Source of the DNA: Candidatus Heimdallarchaeota archaeon
GTDB taxonomy: Archaea; Asgardarchaeota; Heimdallarchaeia; Heimdallarchaeales; Kariarchaeaceae
Length of the DNA: 49,507 nt
Reading direction: 5' to 3'
NCBI GenBank assembly: GCA_015522385.1
Contig: WAMJ01000046.1
Coordinates: 1 to 49,507 of the forward strand
The position numbers and the translations under genes are program-made. How positions within the stretch are numbered: position 1 is the stretch's first letter; each line of letters begins with the position of its first letter. Below are positions 8,314 through 16,310 of this stretch, piece by piece. A model generated the notes under the pieces. That model did not search any database and was not told where the DNA came from. It saw nothing but the letters and a program-made list of their open reading frames with translations.

Positions 8314-9192
8314 TCATACAGCGTATACTGCAAGAGCGAGATAACCGACGGTGTACTGGCCCGGTTTCTTTCCCATGATCATTGCTGAGTTGCTGTACGC
8401 AAGTTCTTCGACCTCAACGCGACCGATATGGCTGGCTGTGTGGATCAGAGTATATATGGCCCCGAAGCCGCATGAGGTCATATCAGCCTCCCTTCTAAAT
8501 CTCTCTGCAGATTCCAGATCACCCGTCAATAGGTGGTCAATCATCTCGCGGTCATTACGTTCAAGCCTATCGTAGTCATACTCGTGGGAGAGGTCTGAAG
8601 ATGCAGCGATCACAACACCCTTCACGGTTGCTAGGAAACGCCCCAACCTCATACTCTGTTCCAAGGACTGTCTAGTGAGCATTATGGGCATGAACTTTGG
8701 TGCATGGGAGTAAGCGTACTGTATCATTGGTAGCTGGATATCTATCGAGTGCTCCATTGAATGTGCGGTTGAATCAATATCGAAAGCGAGCTCGGAATCT
8801 CTCACTTCTGAAAGGAGATGTGTGCTGATCTCAATATCTCCAAGTGGAGTCCTCCACGCCCCTTCGGGATAAGCCGATAGTCCGAAACCGTACCCACGGT
8901 GGTCAGGGCCCACGACGAAGAGCTCCTTCAGATCTGGGTGGTGATTGTGTAATGCCGCATACGCATGTGTAGCGGTAGGACCACTGTACATGTACCCGGC
9001 GTGGGGAGAGACAATACCGACCAATCTTCGGTCTTCCCCCTTGTCTATGATCTCTGCGAAGTCATAGCCCACACCCAACTCCGACAGCGCAGATTGCCTG
9101 ATTTGCTCTCGAAGGGCAGCCTCTGTCCCCTCGTACCAACTCCCTGCAATAGGTGACTTACGTACTGTCACAGGGTAGAATCCGCGCTCCAC
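8314..9192 (-). CDS. Memo family protein (AmmeMemoRadiSam system protein B type)
   Basis: The 292-residue protein matches the Memo family throughout. It has the N-terminal KSPIAGSWYEG motif and the conserved metal-site residues: H64 in SPHAGYMYSG, H98 in GPDHRGYG and C241 in TSCGFGAIYT. It also has SSDLSHEY near residue 203. Memo proteins share the fold of extradiol dioxygenases. In prokaryotes they are usually linked to AMMECR1 and radical SAM proteins, and human MEMO1 is the eukaryotic relative. No AMMECR1 or radical SAM partner lies next to it here. It starts at GTG 9192. The biochemical reaction is not settled. Confidence 0.92.
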   Translation of the reverse strand: MERGFYPVTVRKSPIAGSWYEGTEAALREQIRQSALSELGVGYDFAEIIDKGEDRRLVGIVSPHAGYMYSGPTATHAYAALHNHHPDLKELFVVGPDHRGYGFGLSAYPEGAWRTPLGDIEISTHLLSEVRDSELAFDIDSTAHSMEHSIDIQLPMIQYAYSHAPKFMPIMLTRQSLEQSMRLGRFLATVKGVVIAASSDLSHEYDYDRLERNDREMIDHLLTGDLESAERFRREADMTSCGFGAIYTLIHTASHIGRVEVEELAYSNSAMIMGKKPGQYTVGYLALAVYAV

Positions 9193-9254
9193 TGTAATAA
9201 GAATTATCAGGGTCGACTGGAACGATTTAAGTAACGGGGATACAAAATTGACAA

Positions 9255-10025
9255 GTGGAACTTAAAACCATAGAATACAATTCAGAAAACGGTGTCGGAA
9301 CCATCACGCTCAACCGACCGAGGGCCAAGAATGCAGTCTCGTCACAGTTGATGAATGAGCTCCACCAGATCATGGATCTAGCTGAGAAGGATGACATCCG
9401 TGCCCTGATCCTCACGGGTACGGAGAACTCATTTTGTGCAGGTGCAGATCTCAAAGAGGTCGCAGGGCTTTACGGTGAGGCCAAGCACAATTTCACCCAT
9501 AGGGCACAGATCCTGATGAGGAGAATAGAACAGCTCCCTATTCCTGTGATCGCAGCGATGAATGGTTACGCCTTTGGTGGCGGTCTTGAACTAGCTCTAG
9601 CCTGCGATATCAGGCTCATCGTCCCCGGGACCAAACTCGGGCTCACTGAGGTAACGATCGGGTTGAACCCTGCTTGGGGAGGTTCCCAGAGGCTGCCAAG
9701 ACTGATCGGGCACTCACGTGCACGGTACCTCGTCCTGACCGGAGAGGTGATCTCCAGCGAGGAGGCCGTGGAGATGGGCATGATCTCTCGGTTGGTGGAA
9801 ACTTCCGAGCTGATGAATGAGGCGAAGAAACTGGCACGGAAGATCGCAGGGAATGCACCCCGTTCCGTGTCCGCCGCCAAGCATGTCCTCAACGGTCACC
9901 TATACGGTGGTGACATACCCCGGATGGAATACGATGCTGCACAGGAACTCACACTACTAGAGGATTTTCAGGAGGGTATCCGCTCTGCTCTGGAGAGGCG
10001 TAAACCGGAGTACAAAGGTAAGTAG
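9255..10025 (+). CDS. Enoyl-CoA hydratase/isomerase (crotonase) family protein
   Basis: The 256-residue protein has the standard crotonase length. The oxyanion-hole segments are present (CAGADLKEV at 61-69 and NGYAFGGGLELALACDIR at 103-120). Both glutamates that act in hydration appear conserved: E112 in GGGLELA and E132 in LTEVTIGLNP. This supports a hydratase rather than a related isomerase or decarboxylase. It would hydrate trans-2-enoyl-CoA to 3-hydroxyacyl-CoA in fatty-acid or branched-chain acid breakdown. It starts at GTG 9255. No other beta-oxidation gene lies in the window, so the chain-length preference is unknown. Confidence 0.93.
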   Translation: MELKTIEYNSENGVGTITLNRPRAKNAVSSQLMNELHQIMDLAEKDDIRALILTGTENSFCAGADLKEVAGLYGEAKHNFTHRAQILMRRIEQLPIPVIAAMNGYAFGGGLELALACDIRLIVPGTKLGLTEVTIGLNPAWGGSQRLPRLIGHSRARYLVLTGEVISSEEAVEMGMISRLVETSELMNEAKKLARKIAGNAPRSVSAAKHVLNGHLYGGDIPRMEYDAAQELTLLEDFQEGIRSALERRKPEYKGK

Positions 10026-10103
10026 GCCGGATATTCTGACTTCATTATAGACATTACTTGGCAAAGGTATCGTTATTCACTGTCATAATATAAAGGATAA
10101 GCT

Positions 10104-10129
10104 ACTCAAATTTGAGTTGAGTCAAATTT
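10104..10129. promoter_or_regulatory. Overlapping palindromes upstream of the Met/Asp repeat gene
   Basis: ACTCAAATTTGAGT (10104-10117) is a perfect 14-base palindrome. It overlaps a second inverted repeat made of AAATTTGA (10108-10115) and TCAAATTT (10122-10129) with a 6-base spacer. The half-site resembles the TTGA-N8-TCAA sites near the TetR gene at 10664-11248, but the spacing differs. It lies about 70-90 bases upstream of ATG 10197, so it may be an operator or activator site for that gene. Confidence 0.45.
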
Positions 10130-10196
10130 GAAGCGAAATTAGATTAATTTCTATACTAATTAATGATATGACGGAATACGTCAGGAGTTATGAACT

Positions 10197-10586
10197 ATGG
10201 CTAACACAAATACCAACACACTATCACTTGTTCTGATCGCTCTGATCGGATTTGGCATAATCACCACCATGGCAAACGGTACCGACCTCGGCTTCGGATC
10301 TATGGATCACTGGAATAGCGACGGAATGATCGATAACCAGGGGATGGGAACAATGATGGGGGATGACATGATGGACGACGATGATATGGGTAATATGATG
10401 GACGACGAGGACATGGGAGGAATGATGGACGACGATGACATGAGTAACATGATGGACGACGATGACATGGATGGTATGATGGACGACGAGGATATGGGAG
10501 GAATGATGGATGACGATGACATGGGAGGAATGATGGACGACGAGGACATGGGGGGCATGGATCAAGAGGACTGTAACTACAAGTAG
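10197..10586 (+). CDS. Secreted Met/Asp-rich tandem-repeat protein
   Basis: The 129-residue protein begins with a signal peptide (about residues 1-28). From residue 58 it consists of seven tandem nine-residue units of the form MMDD[DE]DM followed by Gly/Ser/Asp and Gly/Asn, ending with a short tail containing one Cys. An AGGAG ribosome-binding sequence lies about 9 bases upstream of ATG 10197. Met and Asp side chains suggest binding of soft metals (Cu(I), Ag(I)) and hard cations respectively, so a secreted metal buffer is the simplest idea. Low complexity prevents assignment by homology. The intact signal peptide, ribosome site and repeat register argue that the gene is real. Confidence 0.75.
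   Translation: MANTNTNTLSLVLIALIGFGIITTMANGTDLGFGSMDHWNSDGMIDNQGMGTMMGDDMMDDDDMGNMMDDEDMGGMMDDDDMSNMMDDDDMDGMMDDEDMGGMMDDDDMGGMMDDEDMGGMDQEDCNYK
10368..10556 (+). repeat. Seven 27-bp tandem repeats inside the Met/Asp gene
   Basis: Seven in-frame 27-base units encode nine residues each (MMDDDDMGN and variants). Units vary at the GAC/GAG Asp-Glu position and in the last two codons. Such an array can expand or contract by slippage without breaking the frame. Confidence 0.9.
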
Positions 10587-10663
10587 GTTCTACAATATTT
10601 CTCCCCTTATAAAATGGATGTACACCTATTTCAAACATTTAACTCTCCAATACTAGTAATAAT

Positions 10664-11248
10664 CTATTTTAGGGAGCTGAGCATGAACCTCACCATTGAT
10701 TTAAGTTTACTCTCCGAATATCCAGCTCTTGCGAGAACTCCCAGACCATATCCGTTGTTCAATAGGTAGAGGGCTGCTTCTTCCAGATCAATATCTGCCC
10801 TGATCTGCCCCTTCTCTTTGGCATTTGACAGCACATTGAGAAATGCCCTCTCAATGAGCTCGAGGTACTCCTTGGCGAATTTAACCAGATGTCTATCCTC
10901 GGATGTCATAGTGCTTGATATAGTGTTTCCAACCATGCAGGCCTTGTGCTCTAGGCTCTCCATTGAAAATGCAGAGTGGAATTTCATGAAATAGTTCTCA
11001 AGGTCAGAGAAATCGGCTTCTTCGGAGTTCATCTGTTCTAATATCTCCAGTGATCTAGTCCTGTACAGTTCTAAGCAATGAAAGAAGATACTTTGCTTAT
11101 CTCCAAAAGAGTTGTAAAGACTCTGCTTCCCGATTTCTACCTCGTCAAGAATATCCTTGAGGGAAGTTTTAGCATATCCCTTGGACCAGAACAATCGCAT
11201 TATCCGATTCAGAACATCCTCTTCATCGAAATACTTCACCTTAGGCAT
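10664..11248 (-). CDS. TetR-family transcriptional regulator
   Basis: The 194-residue protein has a TetR helix-turn-helix at residues 10-55 (LNRIMRLFWSKGYAKTS then ILDEVEIGKQSLYNSFGDKQ) and a C-terminal helical ligand domain. It is divergent from the haloalkane-dehalogenase-like gene. Three inverted repeats of the form TTGA-N8-TCAA lie between the two genes. One (11281-11302) overlaps this gene's own TATA-like region and another follows the TATA box of the dehalogenase gene. It probably represses both itself and the hydrolase operon until a substrate-like ligand binds. It starts at ATG 11248 with a GAGGAAATAAGGA purine tract upstream. Confidence 0.92.
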   Translation of the reverse strand: MPKVKYFDEEDVLNRIMRLFWSKGYAKTSLKDILDEVEIGKQSLYNSFGDKQSIFFHCLELYRTRSLEILEQMNSEEADFSDLENYFMKFHSAFSMESLEHKACMVGNTISSTMTSEDRHLVKFAKEYLELIERAFLNVLSNAKEKGQIRADIDLEEAALYLLNNGYGLGVLARAGYSESKLKSMVRFMLSSLK

Positions 11249-11280
11249 TTGACAAATCCTTATTTCCTCTCATAATCTTT

Positions 11281-11302
11281 AATTTGACTATCGGGTCAAA
11301 TT
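11281..11302. promoter_or_regulatory. TetR operator site 1 (TTGA-N8-TCAA type)
   Basis: AATTTGAC and GTCAAATT are perfect 8-base arms around a 6-base spacer. The site lies 33-54 bases upstream of the TetR start codon and overlaps its AT-rich promoter. It shares the TTGA-N8-TCAA geometry with two more sites downstream. Autoregulation is inferred. Confidence 0.65.
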
Positions 11303-11385
11303 AAGATGCCAAGAACATTGAAAATACTATACTCTTGAAGATAAATCTTTTTAGAACGTCTTCCCATTAAATTATGTGTGTTTTA

Positions 11386-11401
11386 TTGACCATTTGGTCA
11401 A
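11386..11401. promoter_or_regulatory. TetR operator site 2
   Basis: TTGACCA and TGGTCAA are perfect 7-base arms around TT. It lies about 17 bases upstream of the TATA box of the dehalogenase-like gene (11418-11425). Confidence 0.7.
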
Positions 11402-11424
11402 AATCAAAGTCAGGGTTTTTATAT

Positions 11425-11444
11425 ATTTGACCAAATGGTCAAAT
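11425..11444. promoter_or_regulatory. TetR operator site 3, over the transcription start
   Basis: ATTTGACCA and TGGTCAAAT are perfect 9-base arms around AA. The site directly abuts the TATA box TTTATATA (11418-11425) and covers the expected transcription start, an ideal place for repression. An ATG at 11435 lies inside the operator and is not the likely translation start. Confidence 0.75.
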
Positions 11445-11470
11445 TACCTCTAATAAATGGAGATATTTAT

Positions 11471-12364
11471 ATGTCAGTTGATCGAATTATATCGTCTGAA
11501 TTTACCTTTGAGTCCAAATATATGGAGATCAGAGGAGAGAAAATACACTATGTGGATGTAGGTGAAGGAAAACCAGTCCTGTTTATTCACGGAAACCCAA
11601 CTTCAAGCTACATATGGCGGAATATCATCCCTGGTATACCCGGTAGAAGGATCGCTCTAGATTTGATTGGAATGGGTAGGAGCTCTAAACCAGATATTGA
11701 TTATTCCTTTGAGCAACACTACCAGTTCGTCGAAGAATTTATCTTAAGTCTCGAGCTCAGGGATATTCACTTGGTAATTCACGACTGGGGGGCAGCATTA
11801 GGGTTCGAATTTGCCAAGAATCATCCTGAGAAGGTCAGGAAGATCACATTCATGGAGCCTCTTCTCTTTCCAATTCCTAGCATGGATGATCTAACGGGTG
11901 ATGTCGGCGAGTTCTTTAAGAATGTCAGAGACCCCAAGATTGGGCCCGAGATGATTATTGAACAGAATTTCTTCATCGAGAAGATGCTACCAGCGATGGT
12001 AAGACGGGAACTTGACGAGGACACCCTTAGACACTACCGCGAGCCATATCTGGAGAAGAAGGCGAGGAAACCCCTACTTGTTTGGCCTTTGGAGGTTCCA
12101 ATCAGTGGAGAACCCATGACCACACAGGGTATACTGTCTGATCTTATTGGCTCACTGAAGGATGGGTCGTTATCGCTAATTGACAAACAGCTTCTCTATG
12201 TGGAACCTGGTGCAATGATGCCTCCACACATGGCAGAGTACTGCAAAGGGGAATTCCCCAACTTACAGGTTAAATATGTTGGAGAAGGTCTGCACTTCAT
12301 TCAGGAGGATAATCCACATGAGATTGCCAAGGCAATCGCAGAGTTTGCAGAGGAGGTTGAGTGA
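11471..12364 (+). CDS. Haloalkane dehalogenase-like alpha/beta hydrolase
   Basis: The 297-residue protein matches haloalkane dehalogenases of the LinB/DhaA type. It has N42 in FIHGNPTSSYIWRN, nucleophile D105 followed by the halide-binding W106 in VIHDWGAALGF, E129 in FMEP as likely catalytic acid, and H275 in GLHFIQED. Such enzymes hydrolyse carbon-halogen bonds to an alcohol and halide. I chose ATG 11471 over the ATG at 11435: the latter lies inside an operator at the transcription start, whereas 11471 is preceded by GGAGAT at 11459-11464. It is divergent from a TetR gene and followed after 1 base by a DUF1330 gene. A non-dehalogenase hydrolase remains possible. Confidence 0.88.
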   Translation: MSVDRIISSEFTFESKYMEIRGEKIHYVDVGEGKPVLFIHGNPTSSYIWRNIIPGIPGRRIALDLIGMGRSSKPDIDYSFEQHYQFVEEFILSLELRDIHLVIHDWGAALGFEFAKNHPEKVRKITFMEPLLFPIPSMDDLTGDVGEFFKNVRDPKIGPEMIIEQNFFIEKMLPAMVRRELDEDTLRHYREPYLEKKARKPLLVWPLEVPISGEPMTTQGILSDLIGSLKDGSLSLIDKQLLYVEPGAMMPPHMAEYCKGEFPNLQVKYVGEGLHFIQEDNPHEIAKAIAEFAEEVE

Positions 12365-12365
12365 A

Positions 12366-12671
12366 GTGAAAGGGTACCTGATCCTGAATTTCACCATCGT
12401 GGATAACGAGAAATTCTCCAAGTACAAAGAAGGGGCTGGAACCATCCTGAAAGAATATATGGCAGATGGAAAAGCAAAGCTTGTTGTGAACTCCAAGATA
12501 GACGAGAATATCCCGAAGGATGGATCTCCAAGGGAAATTGTTCAAGTCATTGAATTCAGTGACATCGAGTACGCTAGGGAATTCTACCTTAGGCAAGACT
12601 ACCAGAAAATTCTCAGTTACCGAACCGAGGGCACCTCTGGTTGGGCCACTGTAGTTCCTGAGTTTCAGTAA
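12366..12671 (+). CDS. DUF1330-like small protein
   Basis: The 101-residue protein starts at GTG 12366, just after the stop codon of the dehalogenase-like gene, which indicates one operon. The sequence KGYLILNFTIVDNEKFSKY then VQVIEFSDIEYAREFYLRQDY is typical of DUF1330, a dimeric alpha-beta (ferredoxin-like) barrel family. The reaction of this family is not established; some relatives of the fold are monooxygenases. An in-frame ATG lies farther upstream at 12276, but it falls inside the preceding gene and gives a non-family N-terminus. Its presence beside a dehalogenase and a TetR regulator suggests a role in the same catabolic or detoxifying step. Confidence 0.85.
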   Translation: MKGYLILNFTIVDNEKFSKYKEGAGTILKEYMADGKAKLVVNSKIDENIPKDGSPREIVQVIEFSDIEYAREFYLRQDYQKILSYRTEGTSGWATVVPEFQ

Positions 12672-12788
12672 CTACCATCCTGTCGAAAGCAATCGTTGAT
12701 ACCTGTTCCAAAATCTGCTCTAACCGACTTTCACACCTACAAGCGAGTTTATCACATATTTCATAAAGATCGTAGAACTACTCTATCT

Positions 12789-13544
12789 ATGACAGCTATC
12801 GATGTCCTCCAGAGTCCAGAGTCGAACCCAGAGCAGAGAATACAGGCGGTCTTCCAGCTTCTAAGGGATGGCTCCCCCGAGGCATTTGCCGTCCTTTCAA
12901 GAACATTAAGGGATGACCCCAGCCCTATTGTCAGGCATGAGGCAGCGTATGTCCTGGGAGAGAAGGGGACAGACGAGGCAGTGCAGAGTCTCATCAGGAG
13001 TATTAGGGAGGATCCCAATGACTTTGTTGTTCACGAGGCCGCTCTAGCCCTAGGAAACACCCGGGATCACCGTGCACGTGCGGTACTCACCGAGCTCCTT
13101 GACCACCACATGGAGGATGTCCGGCAGACAGCAGAAATAGCTATCCAAAGGCTTGACCCTCGTGTAATCGAGGATCCGGTAGCAGTGATACTCGACAAGG
13201 GGCAGAGAGCGGAGGATAGGATACAGGCTTCATTCAGACTCATGGCAGACGGCTCGATGGATAGCGTACAGAGGTTGATCGAAGCAATGCACACTGAAAC
13301 CGACCCTATCGTGAAGCACGAGATCATCTTCTCACTGGGAGAGACTGCTGCGGACATCGTCGTCCCAGAACTATGTTCGGTGATCGAGAACGGGGATAAT
13401 AGATTCGTCGTCCACGAGGCCGCCCTCGCCCTCGCAACGATTGGAGACCCGAGCTGTGAACCGTGCATACGGTCGCTCCTGACTCACGGGAACCCCGACA
13501 TCGTCGAGACCGCGCAGATTGCCCTTCTCCGACTGCACTCCTGA
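12789..13544 (+). CDS. Deoxyhypusine hydroxylase-like HEAT-repeat protein
   Basis: The 251-residue protein is built of HEAT-like repeats in two halves. It has four His-Glu pairs, at residues 50-51 (RHEAAYVLGE), 82-83 (VVHEAALALG), 177-178 (KHEIIFSLGE) and 209-210 (VVHEAALALA). Deoxyhypusine hydroxylase (DOHH) has the same 2+2 arrangement, with pairs 33 residues apart in each half; its eight His/Glu residues bind the di-iron centre. The text around them (NPEQRIQAVFQLLRDG, VRQTAEIAIQRL) also follows DOHH. It would hydroxylate deoxyhypusine on aIF5A. Other PBS-lyase-type HEAT proteins are the alternative, but they rarely keep all four pairs at this spacing. I chose ATG 12789; a TTG at 12696 would add 31 unrelated residues. 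Confidence 0.75.
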   Translation: MTAIDVLQSPESNPEQRIQAVFQLLRDGSPEAFAVLSRTLRDDPSPIVRHEAAYVLGEKGTDEAVQSLIRSIREDPNDFVVHEAALALGNTRDHRARAVLTELLDHHMEDVRQTAEIAIQRLDPRVIEDPVAVILDKGQRAEDRIQASFRLMADGSMDSVQRLIEAMHTETDPIVKHEIIFSLGETAADIVVPELCSVIENGDNRFVVHEAALALATIGDPSCEPCIRSLLTHGNPDIVETAQIALLRLHS

Positions 13545-13733
13545 CAATCTCTGGTCATAACTATCACAAGAACCACATCGCGACTCAAGATGAATACCGC
13601 CCTAATTAATTTACACGTAGTCTGACACTCATTTTTCAAGTTATAGGGGATGGTGGGTACAAAGCTTTCCGAATTATTTGTGAGAGGGGGTATCGAATCC
13701 AAGACAGCTGACTTCGGTGAATATTGTAGGAAC

Positions 13734-14762
13734 CTATTTCTGAGTCTTCTTCCTCTTGACCAGAACTACAATTAGTGCAAGACCAAGAACCGTGATGGGG
13801 AGAGAGAATGGGAGGGGATTCTCCTCAGGGGTTATGTAAGAAACAGATGCTAAATGACTAAACGCAAAGTCGTTATTCACGTAGAGCAGTGTAATTGCAG
13901 GCCATGCCGGGTCGGTGGTAGCAACAATACCCTTGCTGAAATCTATGCTGCTTATCTCTCCCCTGTCGGACTTTGTTCCAAGAAGGCTCTTTTCCGTCAG
14001 ATCCCAGATCTGTATCTCACCATCCCCGTACACAGCGAGGGAATTGGATTGTGCATCGAGTGACATAAATTGAATGCTCAGATCCGTCTCAATAGTTCCC
14101 GAAAGAGTACCGTCTGTTAAATTTAGCATTTCTATCGATGATCCCTGGGAATATGCCACAGTGCCATTGTACACCTCAATCGCCTGAATGGTGAGATTGA
14201 AGTTGTAACTGTCAATTTTTCCATCTTCAATTACTATAATCGACGATTCCGTGGATGCGACAATTATATTGTCATACACCTCTATGTCCCTGATGTTCCC
14301 ATCTCCCTTGTAGAGAGCTTCACCGTCCACAATTATCTCACCACTTGCAGTTCCGATCACGACCTCTTCCCCGATCCAGTTAATGCTCGTAATAGAATCT
14401 CCCGAGACTGGAGAGGAGCTGAGAATATCGAGTTTCTGATCGAGAATTGTCAGGTTATCTGTAACTGCCACAAGCTTCGATCCCTCACTGTTCCATCCAA
14501 GATACCTGACTGGTCCTCCTAATTCCACATACTCAATAATCTCTGAACTGGACGTGTTCCAGAGTGCCGTGAGGTTGTCATCCCCTCCAGATGCCAGAAT
14601 GTCCAATACCGGGTTGAACTCAATGGCGTTGACCTTGGCACTGTGGACAACTGGCACTTCAGTGTACACTGTTGCATCTGTTACGGGCAATCCAATCATT
14701 ATGGACGACAGTAATAGTACCCTGATAAACTGTTTATGGATGTTCTTCATTTTAATCGACAT
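13734..14762 (-). CDS. Secreted WD40-like beta-propeller with C-terminal anchor
   Basis: The 342-residue protein has a signal peptide (about residues 1-30). WD-like repeats follow; the clearest is HSAKVNAIEFNPVLDILASG then DDNLTALWN, and another ends IQIWDLTEKSL. The C-terminus has a hydrophobic segment after NPLPFSLP and ends in VKRKKTQK, which would anchor the propeller outside the cell membrane. It is the second gene of an operon: the stop codon of the upstream protease gene is separated from ATG 14762 by one base. The propeller is likely a protein-binding platform. The region is AT-richer than the preceding DOHH-like gene. Confidence 0.82.
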   Translation of the reverse strand: MSIKMKNIHKQFIRVLLLSSIMIGLPVTDATVYTEVPVVHSAKVNAIEFNPVLDILASGGDDNLTALWNTSSSEIIEYVELGGPVRYLGWNSEGSKLVAVTDNLTILDQKLDILSSSPVSGDSITSINWIGEEVVIGTASGEIIVDGEALYKGDGNIRDIEVYDNIIVASTESSIIVIEDGKIDSYNFNLTIQAIEVYNGTVAYSQGSSIEMLNLTDGTLSGTIETDLSIQFMSLDAQSNSLAVYGDGEIQIWDLTEKSLLGTKSDRGEISSIDFSKGIVATTDPAWPAITLLYVNNDFAFSHLASVSYITPEENPLPFSLPITVLGLALIVVLVKRKKTQK

Positions 14763-14763
14763 T

Positions 14764-15951
14764 TCACACTACCTCAATTTGAGAGATTGGTTCTCTTACT
14801 ATCGAATCGGTTGCTGTGTATCCACTTCTCAAAGACCACCAATTACCATCGCCCTCCCATAAAAATGGAGAATAGAAAGAACTTTCAATTGTATTTTCAA
14901 ATCTGGGGTTGTCCATAACCGAGTATATTGTGTTTCCCCAATTATAGTACTCATCTCCATTGAGGGTCTTAAGGAGAGTTAAGGTATGTCCTAGTTCGTG
15001 AAGTATTACAGACCGTATATTATTATCCAGATCATTTCCTATTATAAAATTTCTCCAGACAAATTCCTTCATTTCTTCAACTGCTATAAAGGCATAGGGA
15101 TAGAATATCACGTCGCTCCCAGATCTCCCCGTTATCATGAAACCCAAAGTATTGTCACGATTGGATCGAGCTCCAAGAAGAATGTATCTATGATTATCTG
15201 GATGACTAGCTTTTACCCACGAATCCGAAGAATAATAGTTAACTAGATCATTAGAGTCAACTTTTGTATCTGTCGATACTGATGATGGACTGATATAAAA
15301 CTCAACCCTTTCGTATCCATTCTCTTTGTATGCATCTTCAATTGAATTAATAATCCAATCACTCGGACGATATCCATTCATCCAATCAACCTCAACATGA
15401 AGCGCCTCATAATTAACCTCGAGTTTATTTATTCTCCACCCGGTTTCACTCGCACTTCCTGAACGTATTCTGATGGTCAAAGTGTGTACTGTGCGTCTAT
15501 TGAAGTTTCCAAGATCTCTTGAAATTTGTGTTTTCCCACCTTTTATTACCTCTTCTGACATCTTTAATCTTCCATCCACGTAAATTGATATGAAGCGTGC
15601 TTTGGTATCACTTACTCTCTCAATTTCCAGATCTAGTTGTGTATATAGGTCTCCATTACCATATTTCTGCAAAACAGTGCGTGATGAATTTCTAATCTGA
15701 CCAACTTTCATATTATGGAGTTTCATGTTTAACTGCCTTTTTTCCTCTCTCTCTTGTAAAGTCTTATTCAATTGATCTTGGGTATACAGCTTCTTCCCCA
15801 CATTCTTTTGAATTTGGTTAGTGTATCTGGAGTATTGTGTATTATGTTCTTCTACTTTACCTGTGTTTGTATAGATAAAGTTCGCAGTAACCCTAATATT
15901 TGAGATTATTAGGATTGTAGTGATAATCATCAATGAGATCTTCCGTCCCAT
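14764..15951 (-). CDS. Secreted zinc metalloprotease (HExxH)
   Basis: The protein, about 395 residues, starts with a signal peptide (MGRKISLMIITTILIIS). The zinc-protease motif is HELGHTLTLL, followed about 20 residues later by YSVMDN, which resembles a metzincin Met-turn. The third zinc ligand is not obvious. An in-frame ATG exists at 15993, but a TATA element (15969-15979, minus strand) lies inside that extension about 23 bases before ATG 15951, so 15951 is preferred. The enzyme would act outside the cell. It forms an operon with the downstream WD40-like surface protein. Together they sit between the intact and broken copies of the DOHH-like gene. Confidence 0.8.
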   Translation of the reverse strand: MGRKISLMIITTILIISNIRVTANFIYTNTGKVEEHNTQYSRYTNQIQKNVGKKLYTQDQLNKTLQEREEKRQLNMKLHNMKVGQIRNSSRTVLQKYGNGDLYTQLDLEIERVSDTKARFISIYVDGRLKMSEEVIKGGKTQISRDLGNFNRRTVHTLTIRIRSGSASETGWRINKLEVNYEALHVEVDWMNGYRPSDWIINSIEDAYKENGYERVEFYISPSSVSTDTKVDSNDLVNYYSSDSWVKASHPDNHRYILLGARSNRDNTLGFMITGRSGSDVIFYPYAFIAVEEMKEFVWRNFIIGNDLDNNIRSVILHELGHTLTLLKTLNGDEYYNWGNTIYSVMDNPRFENTIESSFYSPFLWEGDGNWWSLRSGYTATDSIVREPISQIEVV

Positions 15952-16310
15952 GATTGAGGGGGGGGGTGATATAAAAACATTGTTCTCATACAATATTTTA
16001 CAGTCAATTATTGTACAATTATCTAATGAAATGGTTATTTATAACTAACATTGCAATAATCAATATTCATCAGAGACCATGGGAGTTGTATCTCTAAAGA
16101 AACTGTGAATTTCCACATCTTGACTTTTGATTTAACTCATTATAATATTGAGAGCTGTAGCAAGTAAAATTGATTTACTACTTTTAATCTGTAAGCAGCA
16201 GTTTCATCGAAAACCTTGTCCTCGCCAGATCTGTATCAATTGTATGCTGTCAGTTACGTTGTGAGAATTTCACGCGTAAGTGGCATCCCCAATCTGCGCC
16301 GTGAGATCAA
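15952..16310. other. AT-rich non-coding stretch
   Basis: The 360 bases upstream of the protease gene hold its TATA element and several A/T runs, including TTATTTATAA near 16035. I see no RNA gene or long frame. It leads into the broken DOHH-like copy. Confidence 0.6.

Noticed and set aside
10224..10638. Open frames on the minus strand opposite the Met/Asp repeat gene
   Set aside because: They are His/Val-, Pro/Arg- or Ser/Ile-rich mirror products of the 27-bp repeat, without ribosome site or signal; the plus-strand frame has both.
13680..13735. Sequence with GTATCGAATCC resembling a tRNA T arm
   Set aside because: No acceptor, D or anticodon stem could be formed around it.
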